DNA of 64,000 nt from a virus, in the IMG/VR virus record IMGVR_UViG_3300028045_000013, positions 1-64,000 of that record; one strand, given 5' to 3'. Below, in pieces: positions 1 through 8,205 of the stretch. How positions within the stretch are numbered: the stretch's first letter is position 1; each line of letters starts with the position of its first letter. Below the pieces are notes generated by a model. That model saw only the letters and a program-made list of their open reading frames with translations. It ran no database searches and was not told where the DNA came from. A program made the position numbers and the translations under genes.

Positions 1-293
1 ACTCAAAAAAAATCTGTATCAATCCACACAAATTTATCCAAACTGCCAGAAAGCCTCAACATAGCCTATTTAAGCCTTATCCATACTCAAACGATACATT
101 ACCCATCTATGCATGACTTATTGCCTTTAAGGCACCAAAGAATTGGAATTATAATCCACGTACTCACTCCAAACACCTTAAATCAGGCCACAACACGCAA
201 AATGGTTGCATTATCCCGATATATCGATACCTAGGGTAGATGCAACCATTGCACGCCTTAATACGCTAATCTGTAGCAATTATGTATAGACGC
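1..293. other. Noncoding left edge
   Basis: No convincing gene is seen here on either strand. The stretch is C-rich and G-poor on the plus strand, like the minus-strand gene blocks. Its only clear structure is the long imperfect inverted repeat at 201-250. The window starts inside or just beside this stretch, so whatever lies to the left is unknown. Confidence 0.5.
201..250. repeat. Imperfect long inverted repeat (hairpin)
   Basis: AATGGTTGCAT (201-211) is repeated inverted as ATGCAACCATT (240-250). The arms extend inward to 17 positions with 14 matches. The loop is itself palindrome-rich (CGATATATCG, TATCGATA, CCTAGG). No T-run follows on either side, so a classical terminator is less likely than a protein-binding or replication structure. 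Its function is not known. Confidence 0.55.
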
Positions 294-330
294 AAAAAAA
301 CCGATAACTACTTACTAGCTACCGGTTTTT
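294..330 (-). terminator. Rho-independent terminator ending the leftmost minus-strand genes
   Basis: Arms 296-306 (AAAAACCGATA) and 320-330 (TACCGGTTTTT) pair over 11 positions with one mismatch. Read on the minus strand, the hairpin is followed by a run of seven T. It lies 18 bases past the stop of the acidic-protein gene at 348-1127, where leftward transcription should end. Confidence 0.75.
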
Positions 331-347
331 GAAACTACTACTGATTA

Positions 348-1127
348 CTATGTGCGTACAGGCTTAAGATAAGACTTGCTCCCCCGTGTAATAATAACGC
401 CAGTCCCCTCCCTTTGATGTTTAGGTATCGCATTATTAATATCTTGCTTGCATGCCGTCATGTCCAATCGAGTACTAGTGCCTTCTTTTTTGCGTGATCG
501 GAGAAGTTCCTTTGCGAAACTTTGCTTAGTACCTCCTTGCTCTAGTATAGAGTCAATCAGAGCACCGTCGGAACCAACAACGTGACCGTAAGCATTTGTT
601 TGTCTGCCGTTGCCTTTCCCCTTGCCCTTGCCTTTCCCCTTCAATGGCTTTTTTGCAGTTTCTACAGTACCTCCAGTTTCTTCTATCCACAACTCAATCA
701 GAGCGTCGCGGAAGGCCTCTAGATCGTTGTAATAGGCCTTTTTCTTGTTGTATACTAGTTTTAGATTTTCGGAGTCTCTAGTATCACGTAACTCTTTGAT
801 AGTCTCGCAATCATCAAAGGGTGTCGTATCATCCTCTAAATCTTCTTCTTCCTCTAAATCTTCTTCTTCCTCTAAATCTTCTTCAAGATCTTCCTCATCA
901 TCCCCAAAATCGATTTGATCAAGTACTAGTGTAAGCTCACCCTTAATCTCTTCAAGATCCGATTTAGAGGTGATTTTGGGCATATCCTCTAATTCAGGCT
1001 CTGCCGCCAGCAATCCTTTTTTAACGCCTACTAACTGATTTAGTTTTGTAGAGCCGTCAATGATTGTTTCGATGGTATCTTTGTCTTGTGCTTCAACTGC
1101 ATTTTTTACTTGGTCTGATACTTTCAT
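348..1127 (-). CDS. Acidic protein, paralogue of the protein at 47507-48625
   Basis: The protein has 259 residues and no known function. A helical N-terminal part is followed by an almost purely Asp/Glu/Leu segment (about residues 76-100), then a ~45-residue module ('ETIKELRDTRD...AFRDALIEL'), a GKGKGKGKG lysine/glycine linker, and a C-terminal domain with 'AYGHVVGSDGALIDSIL'. The module, the linker and the C-terminal domain align in the same order with the larger acidic protein at 47507-48625, so the two are paralogues. The alternating acidic and basic tracts suggest an abundant nucleic-acid- or protein-associated phage factor, but that is inference. The start has an AAGGACTAAGTAAA leader. 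It is the last gene before the terminator at 294-330. Confidence 0.85.
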   Translation of the reverse strand: MKVSDQVKNAVEAQDKDTIETIIDGSTKLNQLVGVKKGLLAAEPELEDMPKITSKSDLEEIKGELTLVLDQIDFGDDEEDLEEDLEEEEDLEEEEDLEDDTTPFDDCETIKELRDTRDSENLKLVYNKKKAYYNDLEAFRDALIELWIEETGGTVETAKKPLKGKGKGKGKGNGRQTNAYGHVVGSDGALIDSILEQGGTKQSFAKELLRSRKKEGTSTRLDMTACKQDINNAIPKHQREGTGVIITRGSKSYLKPVRT

Positions 1128-1184
1128 TTTACTTAGTCCTTTTGTTTACTGTTAATGTTCTACTTTCTACTTACTACTTTCTAT

Positions 1185-1565
1185 TTATTCCGTTTCTTCT
1201 AGTTCCTTCTCATCATCATCATTATAATCTTCGTAAGATTCGTAATTAATATCGAGCCTGTCATTAGATAGCATTAAATCCATTTTGTCAACATGATTTT
1301 GTAGAAGATCCGTAGGCAACATAGCGTCGTGAGTGCCAGTCACTATTTTGAGCATGAGATTTTGCTCCACTGCTACACTACGTAATATAGTTTTACAGAG
1401 CAATACAGTCTCCTGCAAACTCACGTTATCATCCATAACTGTAATTATGCGTTGCTCTAATTCATCATTGAGATTTTCGAGTTGTTCCCGTTCATATTTT
1501 GATTTTGTCAACGCATCAAATACGAGCCCTAAAGTCTGTTCCTGTTGTTTTTCCGTTAGTTTCAT
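1185..1565 (-). CDS. Hypothetical coiled-coil protein
   Basis: The protein has 126 residues from the chosen ATG, which follows GGAG with 9-base spacing. An upstream in-frame ATG would add five residues but has no binding site. Residues 1-50 are rich in Gln/Glu/Lys and predict a long helix ('KLTEKQQEQ', 'REQLENLNDELEQRI'). The C-terminus is acidic (DDDEKELEETE). The family is not recognised. It belongs to the leftward early-type cluster between 348 and 2488. Confidence 0.7.
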   Translation of the reverse strand: MKLTEKQQEQTLGLVFDALTKSKYEREQLENLNDELEQRIITVMDDNVSLQETVLLCKTILRSVAVEQNLMLKIVTGTHDAMLPTDLLQNHVDKMDLMLSNDRLDINYESYEDYNDDDEKELEETE

Positions 1566-1595
1566 AATCTTATTCTCCATTTTAGTTACTAGTTA

Positions 1596-1670
1596 CTATT
1601 TAATCCTACAAATACCGATCCATAGGACTACACAATAGACTGCATAGATGCTAATGCCTACCCATATCAT
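1596..1670 (-). CDS. 24-residue hydrophobic peptide (putative small membrane protein)
   Basis: This small reading frame fills the gap between two neighbouring genes. It starts at ATG 1670 after GAGG with suitable spacing and ends at TAG 1596. The peptide begins MIWVGISIYAVYCVVLWIGI and ends CRIK, so it is essentially one transmembrane segment with a positive C-terminal end. Expression is not proven. It is supported by the binding site, the perfect fit between genes, and similar tiny membrane frames elsewhere in this window. Confidence 0.4.
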   Translation of the reverse strand: MIWVGISIYAVYCVVLWIGICRIK

Positions 1671-1672
1671 TT

Positions 1673-1903
1673 TTATACCTCTATTATCTCAACTGTAATA
1701 CCACTAAGGTCTATATTATGCATAGACTCGATACGTTTAATGCAATCCGCGACGTCTTGACCATACGCCACTAATACCGCTAGCACACGCACATAATCCT
1801 CTAATACCGGATCTTTATACGACACCAAAACACTACCTGCACTACCATTATGGGTAATACAGTTTAATTTATTATTGGTATTCCATTTTAATTTCTTATT
1901 CAT
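1673..1903 (-). CDS. Hypothetical protein
   Basis: The protein has 76 residues of mixed composition, with no signal or transmembrane segment and no recognised family. It begins directly after the stop of the gene at 1904-2203 with no gap, so the two are probably translated as a coupled pair. It contains 'EDYVRVLAVLVAYGQDVADCIKRIE', which looks like an amphipathic helical pair. Confidence 0.65.
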   Translation of the reverse strand: MNKKLKWNTNNKLNCITHNGSAGSVLVSYKDPVLEDYVRVLAVLVAYGQDVADCIKRIESMHNIDLSGITVEIIEV

Positions 1904-2203
1904 CTAATCAATCTCTACTGGATAATTGTTTCTATCTACTATAATATCAATCTCAGTCATTAACTCACCAAGACCACCCTCTAGTATCTCCACAATACTA
2001 TCGTTGAGCTTTTCCGACCCTGCCGCTATACAATCTACTGATAAATCCTCTACAGCCTCCCGTAGTGTGTCTACACGTTTATACATGTAGGCTGTAGTAC
2101 AATGATTAATAGATATAGCTGTACGTAGATTATTGAGGCGCATTACTAAGCGATTATATCTAGTCTGCAAGGCTGTAAACTCTCTATCGGTATCATTATT
2201 CAT
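1904..2203 (-). CDS. Hypothetical helical protein, tandem duplicate of the next gene
   Basis: The protein has 99 residues and is predicted mostly helical. It shares a colinear pattern with the adjacent 90-residue protein at 2216-2488: 'TRYNRLVMRLNNLRT' matches 'TRYINLVYRLESLKN', both contain 'EDLSVDCI', and both end in a 'LEGG/LEAGG...IDIIVD/LDCVIVD' stretch. This is a tandem gene duplication that has since diverged. The function is unknown. Confidence 0.7.
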   Translation of the reverse strand: MNNDTDREFTALQTRYNRLVMRLNNLRTAISINHCTTAYMYKRVDTLREAVEDLSVDCIAAGSEKLNDSIVEILEGGLGELMTEIDIIVDRNNYPVEID

Positions 2204-2215
2204 TTTTTCATTCTC

Positions 2216-2488
2216 CTATTTATTATCTACAATAACGCAATCAAGAGCTGTTAGTATTTTCCCTCCAGCCTCTAATAACTCAACGAATCTAGTATTCATA
2301 TCAATATCAATACAATCTACTGATAAATCCTCTATAGATTGTATTAATTTGTAAGTCTTATCATATAAATCACTTAAAATAGACGATCTTAATCCAGTAT
2401 TTATAGTACTTACTGTATTTTTAAGAGATTCCAGCCTATAGACTAAATTAATATATCGGGTATTCATCCTACTAGTAGCATTACTCAT
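2216..2488 (-). CDS. Hypothetical helical protein, tandem duplicate
   Basis: The protein has 90 residues from ATG 2488 (MSNATSRMNTRYINLVYRLE), which is preceded by GGAG at about 8 bases. The reading frame stays open to 2569, but that ATG lies inside the -35 box of the promoter at 2542-2569, so the downstream start is preferred. It is a paralogue of the gene at 1904-2203. It is the first gene of the leftward transcription unit. Confidence 0.7.
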   Translation of the reverse strand: MSNATSRMNTRYINLVYRLESLKNTVSTINTGLRSSILSDLYDKTYKLIQSIEDLSVDCIDIDMNTRFVELLEAGGKILTALDCVIVDNK

Positions 2489-2541
2489 TTTCAATCTCCA
2501 TAAACACACACACACACAACATAACTTGGCTCTGATAACTA

Positions 2542-2569
2542 TGTATACTCTCAATATCCTACATTGCAA
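2542..2569 (-). promoter_or_regulatory. Putative sigma70 promoter for the leftward cluster
   Basis: On the minus strand TTGCAA (2569-2564) and TATACA (2547-2542) are separated by 16 bases. Transcription would begin near 2535, about 45 bases before the first gene at 2488. The match is moderate. Confidence 0.45.
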
Positions 2570-3273
2570 GCTAATAATACGATCAATCTAGCAATCCACA
2601 CAACGCCCCTACCCTACAACCACAATGGATACAACACCATAATAAACGCACGTACGCGCAAATACAGGATTATCACAACCCTGTCAAACTAATAATTCAA
2701 TATATCCAATCTTTCTCTTATCGATACAAAATCCGAAAAGAACGGAATAGCACCTACAACGTAGGAACTAGAAAAAGTAATAGTATGAGACGTTTCAAAA
2801 AACAAATTGATTGTAGGTACTATACAGTCCGTTTAAACACTATATGGCAATTTCCCTATAAACCCGATTTATTACATATTTATTTGACATCCCTATCACT
2901 ATCCTATATCATCTTTCATCCACTCTTTCACCTCCTTTCTACAAACCCCTCTATAGCATATAGTTACTACATATCACCTATCCTCAAATCTCAACGGCAA
3001 GAATAGATACACAATGGAGGGATATAGTCAAATTAAAAAACAAAATAGTTTCAATCCCCTTACAATAGGATAATAGATTAGGTTATATATCCTACTCTAT
3101 ACTCTACAACCGACAACACTATATATGCATACTCTTTGCATGTATTACATTAAGCCTCCCACTATAAAAAAGTAGAAAGTATAAAAAACCTATTCAAATA
3201 AATATATCCATACTGTAACTAAGTAAGATAACAATATAACTAATACCATTGTACCTATCTCTGTACTGTTGAT
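2570..3273. other. Noncoding region, first part of the 1.4-kb gap
   Basis: No supported gene is seen. One 73-codon plus-strand frame (2785-3006) has no binding site, and its base composition is opposite to that of the plus-strand genes. The plus strand here is strongly C-rich and G-poor. A short inverted repeat, CCTACaacGTAGG, lies near 2751-2765. Confidence 0.5.
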
Positions 3274-3329
3274 TACTGTTGTTGTATCTATCTGTTGATT
3301 GTAATGGTTGTACTGTTGTTGTACCTATC
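3274..3329. repeat. 19-bp direct repeats in the noncoding region
   Basis: The block TACTGTTGTTGTAYCTATC occurs at 3274-3292 and 3311-3329 with one difference. A partial third copy (TTGTACCTATC) lies at 3249-3259. The spacing is 33-37 bases. With the iteron-like array just downstream, these repeats suggest a binding region for a replication or regulatory protein. Confidence 0.55.
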
Positions 3330-3399
3330 ACCACCTTACTTATACAGTAGATATGTATATACGCGCGTATCATTGCCTGTAAGCACTATACAACACTAT

Positions 3400-3539
3400 C
3401 CATAGTACCTGTTCTATCTATCCATATCCATACATTCTACAATTCCATATATCACTGTTCTATGTTTCCATAATCGATACATTCTACAATTCCATAATCG
3501 ATACATTCTATCTATCCATAATCGAGTGTTTTCATACGA
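3400..3539. repeat. Six-unit iteron-like array (22-24 bp units)
   Basis: Six consecutive units begin with CCATA at 3400, 3422, 3445, 3468, 3492 and 3516, a spacing of 22-24 bases or about two helical turns. Units four to six share CCATAATCGA exactly. Units two and four share 'TACATTCTACAATT'. Regularly phased short repeats in an AT-rich noncoding stretch between diverging transcription units are typical of replication origins or multi-site operators. This is an inference; no initiator gene is identified next to it. Confidence 0.6.
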
Positions 3540-4002
3540 CTAATTTATAGAGATTTTATAGTTACTATCACCCTCTATTTGTTCCTAATTATTCCTATAG
3601 TTACTATGATATTCTTTGTAGTTTCTTAATTCTTCTTTTACTTTCTATAGACCTATCAAACCCTCATATTTAGAAATTATAGAATGAGATATCTTTATGC
3701 TTATAGAAACTAGACCTAGGGGTTCTTTTATTGTTGTAGGACTTAGAAAGAAAAGTGTTGAAAGCCCACAAATTTAGTTACCCCCTACTAGTATACACTC
3801 GAATTTTTCCTACATACATTTTCTCCTTCCTCTTCCCTCCCTTCCCATAAATACATAAGCCTCCCTGTTCTCTCACACAGAAAAAGTCCCTATACCTAAA
3901 ATCCTAAAAAATACCAAACCTTTTCCTATATACACGCGAGATTCCTACATTCCCAAACTTCCCTATCTACCCGAACTAATTTCTATATGGTTGATATACT
4001 TT
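3540..4002. other. Noncoding region, second part of the gap
   Basis: No gene is seen. The stretch is AT-rich with short repeated words (for example 'tatagttacta' at about 3555 and 3597) and remains G-poor on the plus strand until about 3960. The composition flips sharply where the plus-strand genes begin. A packaging-recognition site would be expected near the terminase genes but cannot be identified by eye. Confidence 0.45.
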
Positions 4003-4011
4003 TGTTATAAT
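4003..4011 (+). promoter_or_regulatory. Extended -10 promoter for the structural genes
   Basis: The sequence TGTTATAAT matches the extended -10 consensus (TGn then TATAAT) perfectly. No good -35 box lies at the standard distance, as expected for extended -10 promoters. Transcription would start near 4018, about 30 bases before the terminase small-subunit start at 4049. An in-frame ATG at 4010 overlaps this element and is therefore unlikely to be used. Confidence 0.6.
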
Positions 4012-4048
4012 GGTACACCTACCCATAGGAATCACACAGGAGATGAGT

Positions 4049-4639
4049 ATGAGCAAAATGGTAGGTACAAGTGTATCGGAGATCAATTCCGGTAAAAGGA
4101 TGACGTACAGTGATTGGTGCTTCTTTAATGATGAAGGTTTGACGGTACAAGAAATAAAGTTTGCAGATGCATATACAGAGAATCCAGATATGCAAGCAGC
4201 AGCTATAGAAGCTGGGATAGAGGAGCAGAAGGCTAAAGGATGGGCTAAAGCTTTATTGAGGAAACCGCAAGTAAAGAGAAGGATAGAAAACAACCTAGCC
4301 ATAGCACGTAGGTCTAGTGTTATGTCTGTTAGAGAAAGATTGGATCTATTGACCAATATAGGTAGGTCTTCTATTGTGGATTGTATATCTGTAGTAAATG
4401 GTAGATTGGAAATTGATCTAGAGAAAGCGAAAGCTATAGGAAGTGATAGGGGTATATGTAGTATTAAGATTGATGATAAGTCAGATACATTGGGTGGAAG
4501 TAGTAGATCCAGATCGGTGCAGATGACTAGTCCTATCCAAGCTGTGCAGGAGTTGAACAGAATGCAGAAGGTATATGATCAGAAGTTGCAGAATACTGGA
4601 GCTATAGTTCTTATCCCTAGAGAAGATTTGGAGTTGTAA
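4049..4639 (+). CDS. terS: Terminase small subunit
   Basis: This is the DNA-recognition part of the packaging motor. It has 196 residues from ATG 4049, which follows AGGAG with a 6-base gap; the longer start at 4010 lies in the promoter. The N-terminal half carries the helix-turn-helix layout of the Terminase_2 family: 'LTVQEIKFADAYTENPDMQAAAIEAGI' (given here only as a motif span), then a second helix pair with 'LLRKPQVKRRIE'. The C-terminal half resembles the oligomerisation region. The stop overlaps the large-subunit start (TAATG), the usual terS-terL coupling. Assignment is by motif and context and is quite secure. Confidence 0.85.
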   Translation: MSKMVGTSVSEINSGKRMTYSDWCFFNDEGLTVQEIKFADAYTENPDMQAAAIEAGIEEQKAKGWAKALLRKPQVKRRIENNLAIARRSSVMSVRERLDLLTNIGRSSIVDCISVVNGRLEIDLEKAKAIGSDRGICSIKIDDKSDTLGGSSRSRSVQMTSPIQAVQELNRMQKVYDQKLQNTGAIVLIPREDLEL

Positions 4640-6045
4640 TGAAGGATACACCAATAGTAATAGAAGAGGAGTATGAACTTTCTACTCCTTCTAGGCTTGT
4701 AGGAGTTTCTGGAGCTAGGAGGGAGGAGGAAGGATACTGGGATAAGACAGATAAGCAATTCCAAGCTATTGCTATTATGTGCCAAGTGCAAACTAGGTTC
4801 TTTTTGATAGATGGAGGGTCTAGAAGTGGGAAGACATTTATATGTATCTATGCTATATGTGTTAGAGCATTGAAGTATAAGAATAGTAGACATTGTGTTC
4901 TAAGGTTGAGATTTAATCATGCGAAGACATCTTTGTGTAATGATACGATTCCTAAAGTGTTGAGAACGTGCTTCCCTTCTCTTGTAGATTTAGTGAAGGA
5001 GAATAAGCAATACAGTTACTACACCTTTCCAAATGGTTCTGAACTGTGGGTAGGTGGTCTAGATGATAAAGCAAGGGTAGAGAAGATCCTTGGTAATGAA
5101 TATGGAACCATGTATTTTAATGAGTGTAGTCAAATTGATTTTAATGCATATGAAATAGCCATTACTCGTTTGGCGCAGAAAGTAGAAGGGATGAAGCTTC
5201 TAGCATTGTTTGACTGTAACCCACCTAGTATTAAGCATTGGACTTATATTATGTGGTACAAGTTCCTAAACTATGAAGACCATATCCCAATGAAGAAGGA
5301 AGTGAAGAAGAGGTATAAGGTTCTAAAGATCAATCCATCTGATAACTTAGAGAACGTAGGTGACTCCTACTTAGAAATCTTAGAGGGAATGTCTGAAGCT
5401 AGGAAGAAACGATTTATGCATGGTGAGTATTCTACAGGAGCGGAAGGAGCTTTGTTCTCAGTTTCTAATATTCATAAGAATAGAATGCAGAAGAAGGATG
5501 TCCCAGATTATATTCATTGTGGAGTAGGAGTAGACCCTGCTGCTAAGGATAAGACCACATCGGATGAAACAGGGATTGTAGGTGGTGGAGCTGCTAAGTT
5601 CGAAGATGATGGTGAATGGCACTACTTTATAGAACTAGATTATTCTAGAAGAGGGAAACCAAATGTCTGGGCTAATACATCCAAGCGTTGTTATGATGAC
5701 ATAGAAGGTGATAAGATCATCGGGGAGACTAATAACGGTGGTGATATGGTAGAGTCCACTCTACGTACTGTAGATGAGGATATATCATATATAGGTGTTC
5801 ATGCTTCTAGAGGGAAGGCTATTCGAGCTGAGCCGGTAGCATCTCTAGCTGCTAGAAATAGATTGCACATAGTAGGACATTTACCAGATTTAGAAAATGA
5901 GATGGTATCGTGGGAACCTGATGAATCTAAATGGTCTCCGAATCACATGGATGCGATGGTGTGGTTAGTAACATGGCTAATGAATAAAACTAGAGTGAAG
6001 AGACCAAGGATCAGAAAGTTAACCGATAAAGGTAATAGAAAATGA
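4639..6045 (+). CDS. terL: Terminase large subunit (ATPase and nuclease)
   Basis: This is the motor that cuts the concatemer and pumps DNA into the prohead. It has 468 residues, normal for the family. A Walker A loop GGSRSGKT lies at residues 59-66, and a Walker B-like strand TMYFNE at 157-162 with the catalytic Glu162 preceded by Asn rather than Asp. The RNase H-like nuclease follows, with 'GVDPAAKDKTTSDETG' (Asp299), 'NNGGDMVE' near 367-374 and 'NHMDAMVW' near 435-443. Its start overlaps the terS stop and its stop overlaps the portal start (ATGA). Confidence 0.95.
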   Translation: MKDTPIVIEEEYELSTPSRLVGVSGARREEEGYWDKTDKQFQAIAIMCQVQTRFFLIDGGSRSGKTFICIYAICVRALKYKNSRHCVLRLRFNHAKTSLCNDTIPKVLRTCFPSLVDLVKENKQYSYYTFPNGSELWVGGLDDKARVEKILGNEYGTMYFNECSQIDFNAYEIAITRLAQKVEGMKLLALFDCNPPSIKHWTYIMWYKFLNYEDHIPMKKEVKKRYKVLKINPSDNLENVGDSYLEILEGMSEARKKRFMHGEYSTGAEGALFSVSNIHKNRMQKKDVPDYIHCGVGVDPAAKDKTTSDETGIVGGGAAKFEDDGEWHYFIELDYSRRGKPNVWANTSKRCYDDIEGDKIIGETNNGGDMVESTLRTVDEDISYIGVHASRGKAIRAEPVASLAARNRLHIVGHLPDLENEMVSWEPDESKWSPNHMDAMVWLVTWLMNKTRVKRPRIRKLTDKGNRK

Positions 6046-7391
6046 GCAGACAAACGATATTTGATTTAGAGTGTAAGAAGAGTAGGGCACAGGGTTCTTT
6101 TGTTCCTATGGGAGGGAGAGTAGAAGTGTCTTGGAATGATTGGGGTTCTTCTAGTAATAATACACATAATGCCTATGCTGAATGCTCCGCCGTTTATACG
6201 TGTATACATGAAATGGCAACCTCAGCAGCTATGGTTCCTTTTATTTTGAGAGACAGAGCTACTAAAACAAAAATAGAAAATGAGGTAACAGAACTATTAG
6301 CCTTTCCTAATAAGAAGGAAGACAGAACAACCTTCTGGGAGAATGTATATGGTTTCTATCTTTTACAGGGTAATGTAGGAATAGAAGCCACACCTTATTA
6401 TGAACCAAGGGATAAGAAGGTATTCCAGAAGGAAATAAAAGAGTTGTACGTAACTCCTTTTACTAATGTAGTACTTGTTCTGAGTGAATCAAGTGGAATG
6501 GTAACTTCTTATGTAGTGAATCCTTATAATACAAATGGTAAGGGGAAGAAGTTTACGGTAGCTCCAGCGTCAGGCCGTTGTAAGATGCTGCATATTAAAA
6601 CATTTAATCCTTCTAGTTTATGGAAGGGTTTATCTCCTATAGAAGCTGTCTCTAGAAATATCGATACTTTTCAGTCAGCTGGTGAGTGGAACCAAGGATT
6701 ACTACAGAATTCAGCTAGGCCATCAGGAGTATTCTCCTATGATGATACAGATGGTGGAGTTCTTACAGAACCTCAGTATGAAAGATTGAAGAAAGAAATT
6801 AATGAGAATTATACTGGAGCGACACATGCTGGAGTCCCTATTCTCCTAGAAGGTGGACTTTCATGGAAAGCTACAGGAATGACTCCACAAGAAATGGAAT
6901 TCCTATCTAGTAGAGCTTCTTCAGGAAAAGAGGTTGCAGCAGCACTAGGTTATCCACCACAACTGCTAGCTAATGCCGGGGACAATACTTATAATAATCA
7001 GAAGGAAGCTAGATTGTCTCTATGGACAGATACCCTAATGCCACTTACTATGAGGATGGGAATTTCCCTAACAGCATGGTTATCTAAGCTAGGGGCTATA
7101 GATGGTAAAACACAGGAAGTAGTACCTGTGTTTGAAGAAATAGGAGCCTTGCAAGCTATTAGAGATTCCCTATGGGAAAAAGCAGGTGTAAAAGGAAAGG
7201 ATATCTTAACCATAAACGAACGAAGGGATATTATAGGATTTAAGAATATACCGGGAATGGATGGAATTGTAGCAAATGCAGCTCAAGTACCTTTAGAATA
7301 TGCATTGCGGGACCCTTCCGAAAGGGAACCAGTCACTGTAATCAAAGATAACATTACTAAAAAGCCTAATAAAAATAAAGATGCAAAATAG
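6042..7391 (+). CDS. Portal protein (HK97 family)
   Basis: The portal forms the ring at the capsid vertex through which DNA passes. It has 449 residues. 'AECSAVYTCIHEMATSAAMVPF' (a family-typical N-terminal helix with its Pro), the stem region with 'NPSSLWKGLSPIEA', and a C-terminal 'VAAALGYPPQLL' segment all match Phage_portal (HK97-like) proteins. It lies directly after terL with a 4-base ATGA overlap and before the protease and coat genes, the classic order. Confidence 0.92.
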   Translation: MSRQTIFDLECKKSRAQGSFVPMGGRVEVSWNDWGSSSNNTHNAYAECSAVYTCIHEMATSAAMVPFILRDRATKTKIENEVTELLAFPNKKEDRTTFWENVYGFYLLQGNVGIEATPYYEPRDKKVFQKEIKELYVTPFTNVVLVLSESSGMVTSYVVNPYNTNGKGKKFTVAPASGRCKMLHIKTFNPSSLWKGLSPIEAVSRNIDTFQSAGEWNQGLLQNSARPSGVFSYDDTDGGVLTEPQYERLKKEINENYTGATHAGVPILLEGGLSWKATGMTPQEMEFLSSRASSGKEVAAALGYPPQLLANAGDNTYNNQKEARLSLWTDTLMPLTMRMGISLTAWLSKLGAIDGKTQEVVPVFEEIGALQAIRDSLWEKAGVKGKDILTINERRDIIGFKNIPGMDGIVANAAQVPLEYALRDPSEREPVTVIKDNITKKPNKNKDAK

Positions 7392-7469
7392 GGAGTTTAC
7401 CCGAACTATAAATAAAGGACTATACAGACAGAGTAGAAATGGTATAGTGCTAAGTAAGGAGACAGGAAT

Positions 7470-8195
7470 ATGAGTTTGAGTAAGAAATATATAGAAACTC
7501 CTTTTGAAGTGAAAACAATAGAGGAGACCGGTGCATTTACTGGTTACGCAGCTGTTTTCAATAATGTAGATTCACACAAGGATATTATATTACCGGGCGC
7601 ATGTACAAAATCCATTGAAGAGAGTGGAGGGATATGGCCAATTCTAGATAGTCATTGGGGTGAGCAGCTAGGGTGGAATGCTGTAGCTTCTGAAGATTCT
7701 ACAGGTTTGTTAGTAACTGGTGGACTTAACATGAAAGTTGCCAAAGCTGTAGAAAAACATGCACTTGCCCAGCAAGCTAAGAAGGTAGGAGGTAAAATGG
7801 GATTATCCATTGGTTTTTATACCAAAGAATCCTCCTATAATGAAGAGACTGATATTAGGACTTTAATGGAGATTGACATACAGGAATATAGTTTTGTCGT
7901 GTTTCCATCAAATACAAGAGCACAGGTGCTTTCTATGAAATCCATACTTGGGGATCTAGGAAAGCAGTTAAAGACATCTGAGATAACAACAGATCCTAGA
8001 TTGCTAGAAAGCCTCCTACGTGAGGTAGGGTTTTCTAATTCTGTAAGTAAGAAGACAGCCAGTACAGCTATCTCTCTTTCTCATACAGATACAAAGAATC
8101 TATGTGAGGTAGATGAAATTGATCAAAGCGAGCTAGAGGAATTATCGTTGATTATGACATTGATGGAACAGAAAGTAGAACTACTAAAAATATAA
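7470..8195 (+). CDS. Prohead protease (HK97 family)
   Basis: This serine protease matures the prohead by cutting the scaffold-like N-terminus of the coat protein. It has 241 residues. The N-terminal 'GAFTGYAAVFNNVDSHKDII' segment, His62 in 'LDSHW' and Ser113 in 'GLSIGF' match the U35 family, which has the same fold as herpesvirus assemblins. The ~50-residue C-terminal tail is helical and may bind the coat protein. An AAGGAGACAGGAAT leader precedes the start. A 78-base gap separates it from the portal gene. Confidence 0.92.
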   Translation: MSLSKKYIETPFEVKTIEETGAFTGYAAVFNNVDSHKDIILPGACTKSIEESGGIWPILDSHWGEQLGWNAVASEDSTGLLVTGGLNMKVAKAVEKHALAQQAKKVGGKMGLSIGFYTKESSYNEETDIRTLMEIDIQEYSFVVFPSNTRAQVLSMKSILGDLGKQLKTSEITTDPRLLESLLREVGFSNSVSKKTASTAISLSHTDTKNLCEVDEIDQSELEELSLIMTLMEQKVELLKI

Positions 8196-8205
8196 GGAGT
8201 ACAAA

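Noticed and set aside
2785-3006. 73-codon plus-strand frame in the noncoding gap
   Set aside because: No ribosome binding site, low-complexity hydrophobic translation, and C-rich composition opposite to that of the true plus-strand genes.
4010-4048. Longer start for the terminase small subunit
   Set aside because: The ATG at 4010 overlaps the extended -10 promoter and has no binding site; ATG 4049 has AGGAG at good spacing.
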